Below the pieces are notes generated by a model. The model was not told the origin of the DNA. It saw only the letters and a program-made list of their open reading frames with translations, and did no database searches. The position numbers and the translations under genes were made by a program. Positions 34,071 through 42,900 of a stretch of 62,010 nucleotides of DNA are shown here, piece by piece. This DNA is from Methanobacteriota archaeon. GTDB lineage: Archaea; Thermoplasmatota; Thermoplasmata; UBA10834. The stretch covers positions 789,124-851,133 of the forward strand of contig CP070748.1 of NCBI GenBank assembly GCA_020348345.1, given 5' to 3'. The number at the start of each line of letters is the position of its first letter. Position 1 is the first letter of the stretch.

Positions 34071-34673
34071 ATGACCAAGAGACTGAAGACACCGTTGTCA
34101 GAAGACGACGTCCGATCGCTGAAAGCCGGAGAGGTGGTCTATCTTGATGGAGTCGTGCTCACGGGCAGGGACGAGGTTCATATTCATGCGCTCGAACACC
34201 TTGAGAAGGGCGAGAGCATACCGGTTGATTTCAAGGGGGCGGCGTTGTTCCACTGCGGCCCTATAATGAGAAAATCCGGCGACGCATGGGAGGTCGTAGC
34301 CGCAGGCCCGACGACGTCCTCTAGGATGAACTCCCTCGAGCCTGAGTTCATCGAGAAGTTCAGACCTGGAGCGATCATAGGCAAGGGGGGCATGTCACAG
34401 CCAACGGTCGATGCGATGAAGAAGCACGGATGCGTCTATCTCGCAATCACAGGAGGCGCTGCCGTTCTGGCAGCGAAGGGCATAAGCAGCGTCTCTGGCG
34501 TCGAATGGTACGAACTCGGCATGCCCGAGGCGATATGGATCCTCAACGCCGACAACTTCGGACCGCTCACGGTCGGGATCGACTCGCATGGCAACAGTCT
34601 GTACGCGTCTGTGAACGAAAAGGTCAAGGAAAACGAGGCGAAGGTTAGAGAGCGGCTCGGGCTCAAGAAGTGA
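34071..34673 (+). CDS. Fumarate hydratase class I, beta subunit
   Basis: C-terminal domain subunit of 200 residues, partner of the upstream alpha subunit. Family motifs: KTPLSEDDVRSLKAGEVVYLDG, FHCGPI (about 61-66), AAGPTTSSRMN (about 77-87), IGKGGM and WYELGMPEAIWIL. The gene pair is compact and surely co-transcribed. It converges with the large secreted-protein gene, 41 bases away. Confidence 0.93.
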   Translation: MTKRLKTPLSEDDVRSLKAGEVVYLDGVVLTGRDEVHIHALEHLEKGESIPVDFKGAALFHCGPIMRKSGDAWEVVAAGPTTSSRMNSLEPEFIEKFRPGAIIGKGGMSQPTVDAMKKHGCVYLAITGGAAVLAAKGISSVSGVEWYELGMPEAIWILNADNFGPLTVGIDSHGNSLYASVNEKVKENEAKVRERLGLKK

Positions 34674-34714
34674 GCGAGCTTCGCAGTACAGCATTCACTG
34701 CCGCTCAGTCTGTG

Positions 34715-36361
34715 CTATTCGTCTCCTTCTTCATCAACGCCCCTGAGATTGGCAGCCGAGACCGCCTCCTTGGCCTTGCCATCATCTTCCTCTCCTTCCT
34801 CGTCGTATAGTTCATCGTATATCGCGGGAGCCTTGTCAGGAGCCTCGAAGGTTCTGATCCTCAGAACGACTGCCAGGGCGAGAATCACGATTGTCAGGAA
34901 GAGGGCCAATATCATCATGGAATGCGCCAGGTCGAAGCCGAATATGAACCCTCCTAAGCTCTTCCTTATCGGCTCGAGGCGAATGTCGTCAAGCTGAGTC
35001 TTTTCCTCGTGTGTGATGACCACGGGGCCAATCTCCACCGGTCTGTAGCCTTCCAAGGTGACCTGAACGGTGTAATTGCCTTCCTTCAAACCTGTGAATT
35101 CAAATTCGCCATTGATGTTTGTGACTGTCTCCCTCTGGGGGAGCAATAGGACTCTTACGCCTGACAGGGGATTTCCGCTCACAGAGTCCACTACCACTCC
35201 GAATAATCCACCCGGTAGCCCCGTCATATTGAAATCCAACTGAAGGTTCGATCCTCTAGCTATCTCCACGTTGAGCACTGTTGAGTTGTAGTATCCCTGC
35301 AGCGACGCCTCCACGGTGTACGTTCCAGCCGGAATGCCGCCGATCTCGTACTTGCCATCAATCGAGGATAGGCCGCTATACTCCGTTCCCCATACAGACA
35401 CGTTCGCACCAACGAGCAGGACTGTGCCAGATCTCACTATCCCCCAGAGTTTCGTCGGCTTCTCCACAAGCAAGATGTCGACATCCGTCGTGGCAACGCC
35501 GCTGATGACGTCGACGCCTTCCACGGTCGAAGTGTTGAAGCCTTCGAGCGACACCGATATGGAATAGGTGCCAGCAGGGAGGTTGGGCACATAGTAGGTC
35601 CCGTCCACAGCGGAGGTTACAGTGATTGTAACAGGCGGCGTACTCTCGACTTTGACCGATACGTTCGCATCTTTGATAGGTTCCAAGGTAGTTGCGTGCA
35701 GCACCGTGCCGGAAACGCTTCCAGTTAGGGACGCAAGTGCGAAATCCAGTCGGATGTAATCGCCGATGGGAACCGTCGCGACCCTTGTGAGCGGGTTGTG
35801 GTTGATGGCGGTTGCCGTCACAGAATAGGCGCCCGCTTTCAATCCGTCTATGCTGTAATCGCCATTGCTACCAGTAGTAGTGTTGATGCCAAGCTCGTCA
35901 AGCGACACATTCGCCCCAACGATGGGTTGCCAGTTCTCCGTCACAGTTCCAATGATCAACCCACCCTTCACCGTGAGGTTAAGCCAGGAGGTGTTGAAAG
36001 GCGTCACGATGACACTGACGGATCCGAGCTCAAGATACCCATCACACTGCGCGGAAAGATTGTACTCTGTCCCGTTTGTGTCCGCTAATAGTCCCGCGAT
36101 TGTCAGCCTTCCGTTTTCGTCAGCTGGATAGGATGCATAGGTCTCGTTGTCCTCCAGTGTGATCTTTGCGCCAGTAACATTCCTCCCGACGTTGTCCGTG
36201 ACGTTGACACGAATAGTGGCTGAGTAGGAAGATTCAGAAGTCGAAGCGATGAGCTCGCATGCAGGAGGGCTGTCACACGTGCTTGGCGTGAGGTTCGCCA
36301 TTAGAAGCAAACCAAGTATGACGACCGCCATCCGTGAGATTGAGCGGTGATTACGAGACAT
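34715..36361 (-). CDS. Secreted carboxypeptidase-regulatory-like repeat protein, membrane anchored
   Basis: Surface protein of 548 residues. It has a signal peptide (about 10-26), then roughly six tandem carboxypeptidase-regulatory-like/prealbumin-like modules. Each is built from V-x-G-A-x-V strands and a G-x-Y-x-I-x-G-L-x-A-G-x-Y-x-V unit (for example DGKYEIGGIPAGTYTVEAS and NGEFEFTGLKEGNYTVQVT). A C-terminal membrane helix (about 492-515) is followed by an acidic cytoplasmic tail. ATG 36361 has GGGAG 7 bases upstream and TATA-like GTATTTATCC near 36393-36402; the longer frame runs through the promoter. Such proteins act in adhesion or cell-wall structure. Confidence 0.82.
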   Translation of the reverse strand: MSRNHRSISRMAVVILGLLLMANLTPSTCDSPPACELIASTSESSYSATIRVNVTDNVGRNVTGAKITLEDNETYASYPADENGRLTIAGLLADTNGTEYNLSAQCDGYLELGSVSVIVTPFNTSWLNLTVKGGLIIGTVTENWQPIVGANVSLDELGINTTTGSNGDYSIDGLKAGAYSVTATAINHNPLTRVATVPIGDYIRLDFALASLTGSVSGTVLHATTLEPIKDANVSVKVESTPPVTITVTSAVDGTYYVPNLPAGTYSISVSLEGFNTSTVEGVDVISGVATTDVDILLVEKPTKLWGIVRSGTVLLVGANVSVWGTEYSGLSSIDGKYEIGGIPAGTYTVEASLQGYYNSTVLNVEIARGSNLQLDFNMTGLPGGLFGVVVDSVSGNPLSGVRVLLLPQRETVTNINGEFEFTGLKEGNYTVQVTLEGYRPVEIGPVVITHEEKTQLDDIRLEPIRKSLGGFIFGFDLAHSMMILALFLTIVILALAVVLRIRTFEAPDKAPAIYDELYDEEGEEDDGKAKEAVSAANLRGVDEEGDE

Positions 36362-37082
36362 CGATTCTCCCTGCGACCAATCACGAAGTTCGGATAAATA
36401 CATTTCCTGAGGCTCGAGGCGATAGCTCACCCGCGGTTCTCAAGAGACGAATTCCGCCTTCTATGCCGTCAGTCTAGGCAGGGGCGGGGTTGGAGATGCG
36501 TTATTCCCCTAGCGGAGTTCTTCCCTCCTTCTTGCCGCCTCTCTTCTTGATGAACACTATCGCGATTAGCGCCGATGCGCCAATTCTCAGAATTCCTCCA
36601 CTAAGTATAGACATGCTAATCCGTAATCCCCCCTTTCGATGCACTCCGTCACCAACCTCTTCCTCCCGAGGTAAGATCTGGGTGGCATTCTTATGGTCTT
36701 GTAATAACCATGATAGGGACCTTGTGAACGGCGTTCCAGAACCCTGTGTGTCCGCTTTCAGTCAATGGAGTGTGTCGGTAGACAAATCCACAGGAGCGGA
36801 TTTGAACATTGTGACCAAGACTCATTCGCTCTGAGCCGTCGCTCTTCCAATTCAACTTGGCATCCCGAAATCCCTGAAACTAGCTTCGCCTCAAGAATGG
36901 ATCCAGAGTGCAGACTATGACAATCAGCAAGCCAATGATTTCTGACCGCCGAATTCGGGCCTGAAAACGTATTTCCAATCCAGTATTCTGGGGTTAAAAA
37001 GCTATCGTTCTTTCGCGGTCTCAGGGATATGGAAAACAGAAGTTAGAGAAGGGAATTCTCCCTTCTCGTGCAAAGGTGTTTC
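36362..37082. other. 721-base gap without a convincing gene
   Basis: Both flanking genes run on the minus strand. The first 60 bases are the promoter of the secreted repeat protein. A 37-codon minus-strand frame (36501-36614) encodes one hydrophobic helix with a cationic KKRGGKKEGR tail; it looks like a C-terminal membrane anchor and could be a gene relic, but lacks a good ribosome site. A 43-base sequence at 36931-36973 is repeated at 39837-39879. A TATA-like GGTTAAAAAG (36992-37001) has no gene behind it on the plus strand. Nothing else is seen. Confidence 0.5.
36931..36973 (+). repeat. Left copy of a 43-base direct repeat
   Basis: 35 of 43 bases match the copy at 39837-39879. The strongest identity is CCGAAT near the middle and TGAAAACGTATT at the right end. 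The copies have the same orientation and bracket the two divergent clostripain genes. Confidence 0.6.
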
Positions 37083-38258
37083 TCAACTGTTGTAGTCGAC
37101 CAGGAAGTCGTACCATCCCGTGTCGATGGCGAAGTCCGTTGCAGCGTAGACGTCCGAATATGAACCCCATTCGAACGAGGATCCCCACCACAGAGTCAAA
37201 CCTCCGCACATCATGGTATTTGGCGCATCGTCAAGGTACAACACCGCGTTCTCGACCGCGGCAATCATATCCTGGGTCAGTGCCCTGAGCGTCGGGTCCG
37301 TAATCTTCGAGTTGGCGAGTATCTGGTTCCCGAGATCTACCATGTCCACCTGATGCTTCGTATAGAACACTGAATAAGTGTTCCTCACAACCGCCTTGTA
37401 TGCTCTGTAGTATGAATCGAGGTTCGCATGTATCTCGTCGCACCAAGCGTCGATTGTGCTCATGGACTGGTACAGGTTGCTGACGCTGATTGCTCCCAGA
37501 GTCGCGTAGAAGTACTGGCTAAGCGGATCGTAGTACTGCGCCCAGCCATCTATCATGTCTCCAGCAACCTGATCCGGAGTCCTCAGCGGGTCAAGGGCGA
37601 CAGGCGTGAACATCAAGTCGTATGGGAAGCCGTCGCCAGCGACTGTCTCCAGCGAGGCGACCACTATGTCCACTAACCCCGTCAACGCGGTGGTGTAGAC
37701 CGTCTCTATGCTCGCCATCGAACAAGCGTCGCATGAGAGGATATCGATGTGCACACCCGCGTCGATTATGGCAGCCTTGAGTTCATCCAGGTATATCCAG
37801 TCGTCCGAGGTATAATCCCCGCAGAAACCGTTCCATGCCGTGCCGTGGTCCCAGAGATCGATGACCAGGTGGTCCGACGGATAGCGTGTTGCGGTCTCGT
37901 CTATCATCCAGCTCAGAGTTGCCCCGTCGCCGAAATTCATCTCAGAGAATGTCTCGACTATCTGGGCGTCGCTTCCTTCGATTTCCCAGAGTTCCGTTCC
38001 TTCATAGGCCATTCTGTCAACGAACGCTACAATATTGACGTCCGCGCTTGCCGGTATGTTCTTCAGATACAACAAGCTGAGTCCTTCCCAATACGTGTCG
38101 AAATCATTGTCTGCGTCTATGTACAACCCTATCGTCCAAGAGGCATTGGTCTCAGCCGAAGCTCTTCCAATCGGTCCGCCCACAGCAAAGACTGCTGGCA
38201 GAATCAGACAGAAGAGAACTCCTGCGCAGGCTAATGCCCGATGCGGTTCCCCTTTCAT
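37083..38258 (-). CDS. Clostripain-family (C11) secreted protease
   Basis: Protein of 391 residues with an N-terminal signal peptide (about 8-36). The clan CD catalytic dyad is His138 (LWDHGTAWNGFCGD) and Cys179 (SCDACSMASIE). The substrate pocket region and three further conserved blocks (WTIGLYIDADNDFD, VNIVAFVDRM, DLMFTPVALDP) agree with the two paralogues in the window. ATG 38258 has GGGGGA upstream; the earlier in-frame start at 38300 is less likely. It diverges from the next clostripain gene across a 214-base promoter region. The prosegment and cleavage site seen in bacterial clostripain are not recognisable. Confidence 0.9.
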   Translation of the reverse strand: MKGEPHRALACAGVLFCLILPAVFAVGGPIGRASAETNASWTIGLYIDADNDFDTYWEGLSLLYLKNIPASADVNIVAFVDRMAYEGTELWEIEGSDAQIVETFSEMNFGDGATLSWMIDETATRYPSDHLVIDLWDHGTAWNGFCGDYTSDDWIYLDELKAAIIDAGVHIDILSCDACSMASIETVYTTALTGLVDIVVASLETVAGDGFPYDLMFTPVALDPLRTPDQVAGDMIDGWAQYYDPLSQYFYATLGAISVSNLYQSMSTIDAWCDEIHANLDSYYRAYKAVVRNTYSVFYTKHQVDMVDLGNQILANSKITDPTLRALTQDMIAAVENAVLYLDDAPNTMMCGGLTLWWGSSFEWGSYSDVYAATDFAIDTGWYDFLVDYNS

Positions 38259-38472
38259 GGTCAATCCCCCTAGAGCCACGATTTCTGACTCTCGTGACAA
38301 TAACCCGAATGCGAAATCGGCCTCTTGAACATTCTTATAGCCAGTTTTGCGGGGTTAAACTACTGCTCTGGTCGTCCAAGGTTGTACATTCGATGGGCAC
38401 AATTCTTTTCTATCGGACTGTTGATTTCGTCTAGTCAGTCGCTTCTTGAGCGCTGAACGCGGGGGGATACGA

Positions 38473-39669
38473 ATGAGAGCGAAGCGGGCAATCAGTTCTA
38501 TCATGGTTATAACTGTTGTGTGCCTTCTAGCCTTCTCCGGTGTATCGGCCGGAAAGCAGAATGGAAAACCATTCAAGGAGAATGCATGGGCCGTTGCGAT
38601 ATACGTCTGTGCCGACAATGATCTCGAACCCTACTGGGACGACGGAAGTCTCCCGATGCTCCTGAACATACCGCAAAGCGAAAGCGTCGAGTTCATCGCA
38701 TATGTGGACCGCCTAAGCACTGAGGGCACGGAAGTGGTCAAGATATCTGGCGGTACTGTCGAAGTCGTCGACGACACCATCGAAGAGAAGAACTTCGGAG
38801 ATGGAGCTACCTTCAAGTGGTTCCTTGAGGACGCCAGCGTCAGGTGCGACGCGGAGAATTTCGCAGTGATTGCATGGGATCATGGAGGCGCTTGGAGGGG
38901 ATTCTGCCATGACTCCACCAGCGGCGACCAGATAAGGCCGATCGAGATGCGCGAGGCCATTGTAGGCGCTGGCGTAGACATTGACATCCTCGCCTTTGAC
39001 GCGTGCATGTGTGCATGCATCGAGACCGCCTATGAGGCAGCAGCATCGGAATTGGTGGATCTGATGGTCGCTTCGGAAGAGTTGGTTGCTATGGACGGAT
39101 TTGCATACGACATCATGTTCACGCCGCTGGCTCTGGACCCAGAGAAGACTGCAACAGATGTCGCCATCGATATGGTCGACGGATGGGCGGAGTACTACTA
39201 CGAACTAGGACCAGCATGGTATGCAACCCTCGGGGTGATCGATGTCAGCGTGATCCGCGATGGGTTCGAGGCATTAGACAGTTGGACGGAGCAGATGCTG
39301 GAAGGCCTCCCCGAACACCTGATGGATTACAGATTCGCGCTCAGGGACAGCAGCAGAGTATCATGCGTGAATCTCTATCAGGTTGACATAATCGACCTTG
39401 GCAGGCACCTACTGGCTTCTGATTCAATTGCTGAAAATACGGGACTTGCAGAAGCAATCGAGCAGGTTGTGGAATGCGTAGACCAGGCAATCCTATACGT
39501 CTATAATCCCGAAAGAAAGGTCGATAGCACGGGCCTCTCGATATTCTGGGGAGTCAACGATGCATGGGACAACAGCGCGGAGAAGTACACCGTCTTTGCC
39601 TCGTTCCCCGGCGATACATCCTGGGCAGAGTTCCTGACACAGTACAACAATCTGTTGACTTCAGTATGA
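38473..39669 (+). CDS. Clostripain-family (C11) secreted protease, paralogue
   Basis: Protein of 398 residues with signal peptide (about 5-26). Catalytic His137 (AWDHGGAWRGFCHD) and Cys178 (AFDACMCACIE) are present, and the Cys-rich CMCAC run around the nucleophile is unusual. It aligns along its length with the divergent neighbour and the truncated gene at the window start. GGGGGGA precedes ATG 38473. Likely exported to digest peptides outside the cell. Confidence 0.9.
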   Translation: MRAKRAISSIMVITVVCLLAFSGVSAGKQNGKPFKENAWAVAIYVCADNDLEPYWDDGSLPMLLNIPQSESVEFIAYVDRLSTEGTEVVKISGGTVEVVDDTIEEKNFGDGATFKWFLEDASVRCDAENFAVIAWDHGGAWRGFCHDSTSGDQIRPIEMREAIVGAGVDIDILAFDACMCACIETAYEAAASELVDLMVASEELVAMDGFAYDIMFTPLALDPEKTATDVAIDMVDGWAEYYYELGPAWYATLGVIDVSVIRDGFEALDSWTEQMLEGLPEHLMDYRFALRDSSRVSCVNLYQVDIIDLGRHLLASDSIAENTGLAEAIEQVVECVDQAILYVYNPERKVDSTGLSIFWGVNDAWDNSAEKYTVFASFPGDTSWAEFLTQYNNLLTSV

Positions 39670-39836
39670 TACACTGCTGAGCGAATATTGGGAGTGACTT
39701 GGCGCCTGGCAAACGCCAAGGGCGGTTTCCGGCCTCCAGTTCCTTCGCCCTCGCCGAATCTGTGATCTTCCTTTGACCCTTGAGTCTCGCTATGCTGTTA
39801 AGATAGAATCGGCAGCCAGACAATGGTCAACTGATA

Positions 39837-39879
39837 GCCAACGAGTTTTAACCTCCGAATCCAGGCTTGAAAACGTATT
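39837..39879 (+). repeat. Right copy of a 43-base direct repeat
   Basis: 35 of 43 bases match 36931-36973. The right end (CGTATTAATA) overlaps a TATA-like element that probably drives the downstream helicase gene, so this copy may be the functional promoter and the other a duplicate. Confidence 0.6.
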
Positions 39880-39922
39880 AATAAGAACACCTGATAACGG
39901 AGGTGGATTGACGGTTGAATAA

Positions 39923-42900
39923 ATGACGTCTAGAATAGTGTGTAAAGCGGGCACGAAGGAGGTTCTCGATCTTCTGCACCCCGTTATTGCGGACTGGTTC
40001 CGTGACAAGTTTGAGGAGGTCACCGAAGCTCAATCAATGGCCGTGCCTCTGATACATAGAATGGAAAGCGTTCTCGTGTCGTCACCAACGGGTTCAGGGA
40101 AGACGCTGACGGCGTTCCTCTCCATAGTAAACGAGCTCACTCTACTGGCTACGGAGGGCCAGCTGGAGGATCGCATCTACGCCGTGTACGTGTCTCCATT
40201 GAAGGCATTGGCCAACGACATCAACGAGAACCTCCTGAAGCCTCTCGAAGAGCTCTCCGGCCGGTTCAGGATGGAGGGCATGACGCCACCCGAACTGCGC
40301 GTCGCGGTGAGAACGGGCGACACCCTCCAGAGCGAGAGACAGAAACAGGCCAGGAGGCCACCACACATCTTCATCACCACCCCTGAATCGCTCGCACTCG
40401 TACTATCGACACCTGTGTTCAGGAAGAAGTTCGAAGGCGTGAGGTACGTAATCGTGGATGAAGTGCACGAGATTTGTGACTCGAAACGCGGTGTGTCGCT
40501 TTCGCTGTCGCTCGAACGGCTCCAGAGCATTTGCGCAACTCCTCTCGTACGCATCGGACTCTCCGCCACGGTCGCGCCGATTGACGACGTTGCACATTTC
40601 CTCGCGGGGGTCGAAGATGGGCGTTCCCGGCCAATGAAAGTCGTCGAAGTACTCGGCCAGCGAAACCTCGATCTGAGCGTCATATGCCCCGCTGACGACA
40701 TGACAACGCTGTCCTTCGAGGTAGTCAACGCCAAGATGTACGACATGCTCAAGGAGATGATCGAGCAGCATCGCACGACCCTCATATTTACAAACACGAG
40801 AAGCGGCACTGAAAGCGTTGTGTACAAGTTGAAGGAGCGCGGCTTGGATGAAATCGGTGCGCACCACGGAAGCTTGAGCCGCGAAACCCGTCTGGAGGTC
40901 GAGAAGAGCCTCAGAGACGGCAGGCTCAAGGCTGTCGTATCCTCAACCTCGCTCGAGCTGGGCATAGACATAGGATCAATCGATCTTGTTGTCCAGATAG
41001 GCTCACCCAAATCTGTCGCAAAGGGTCTGCAGAGAATCGGCCGAGCCGGGCATCAATACGGTGGCACCTCCAAAGGTCGGATGATTGTATTCGAGAACGA
41101 CGATCTCGTAGAGTGCGCCGTGCTGGCAAGGGCGGCGCACAGAAAGGCGATAGACCGCGTGAGCATACCAATGAAGTCCCTGGATGTGCTTTCGCAGACG
41201 ATTGTTGGCCTGTCGCTGGAGCGCAAATGGAGTGTGGATGATGCACTACTCCTTTTGAGGCGTTCCTATTGCTATAGGGAGCTGACGAAGGAGGAGCTCG
41301 TCGTTGTGCTGGAGTATCTCGGGGGGAAGGGGGAGTTCGAAGGCGTCTACTCGAAAGTATGGTTTGACGAGGATGAGGAGGTCTTCGGCAGAAAGCGCGG
41401 TTCTCGCATGATATACTACCTCAACCAGGGCACGATACCCGAAGAGGCAGATTACAAGGTGTTCTCAGAGCGGGGCACCCTTGTCGGCTCGCTATCGGAG
41501 AAATTCGTCGAGCGGCTTTCCAAAGGAGACATATTCGTTCTAGGAGGAAGAAGCTACGAGTTCCTTAGATCCAAAGGCATGAAGGCGTTGGTAAGGAGCG
41601 CCAGCGGCAGAAAGCCAACGGTCCCGTCGTGGACCGGAGAGATGTTGCCGCGAAGCTTCGACCTGTCAGTAATGGTCGCGGAATTCAGGGAGGAGATGGA
41701 CCTAAGGCTCGAGACGGACGACGATGAACGCATCAGATCGTGGCTCATGAATGAGTTCCACGTCGACGAAGGATCCGCCAACACGATAACGAACTACTTC
41801 CGTGAGCAGAAATCCGTCGGGAAGATCCCATCGAATTCCAGGCTCGTGGTCGAGGGCTATGTGGACCAGTCCGGGAACAGGAGCGCTATATTCCACTTCC
41901 CTTTCGGTCGGAGAGTCAACGACGCGCTGAGCAGAGCGTACGCGGCCGCACTCTCTGAAAGGGTGAAGGGCAATGTGACCGTCTCAATATCCGACGACAG
42001 CTTCATGCTCACCTCGCCCATGGAATTCGAGCTTGACGATTTAGCATCTCTTGTAACGGCATCGGCGCTCGAGCGTAGGCTAAGAGATGCTGTCCGCGAT
42101 TCGGAGTTGTTCATCCAACGCTTTCGTCATGTGGCCACCCGTAGCTTCATGGTCCTGAGGAACTACAAGGGGAAGGAGCTTTCAGTCGGCCGGCAGCAGT
42201 TGCGTTCAAGACGGCTCCTAGACGCGCTTCACGAGCTCGACAGCTTCCCCGTGATGATGGAAGCTTTCAATGAAATCCTGACGGAGGTCATGGATGTGGA
42301 GAGCGCCATGGAGGTGCTGCTGAGCATCGAGCGGCAGGAACGAGAGGTCGAGACAATTCCTTACTCGTCCGTGCCATCGCCTTTCGCCCACAACATAATA
42401 CTCCTCGGCGTGTCGGACATCGTCCTGATGGAGGACAAGAGCATGCTCCTGAGAAGCCTTCACAGGAGGGTCATCGAGAGAGCTTTGGGCGAAGACGCGG
42501 CAACGGCCTACCGCTTCACCCCGGAGGAGGTGGAGAGATACTTCAAAAGCAAGAGTCCACAGATAGACTCAAAGAGTGAGATGATATCTGCAATACGAGT
42601 GCTTGGCCCTCTCAATATCTTCCGCGAGAAAGGAGACAGTATCTACTCTCGATCAACGCGGTCGTTCGATATGCTGAACGAGTGGGCCCATGAGGCACTG
42701 CGCGAAGGAGAGGTACGTTCAGTATGGATTGGCGAGGACGTCTATGTTCACGCTGATCACCATGACCTCTACACGGGCATCCATCTGAAGAGTATTGATT
42801 TGACTCAGGTTGACGAGAGCGCGCTGGGCGCTCTCGCGAAGCGGGCACTCACCGTCAACGAGTTGGCGAGGAGCCTCCACCAGCCACTTCGGAAGGTGAA

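Noticed and set aside
36490..36834. Plus-strand open frame of 114 codons in the clostripain upstream gap
   Set aside because: TTG start without a ribosome site, no domain-like sequence or repeated pattern, many Pro/Ser/Arg as in a shadow frame; treated as non-coding.
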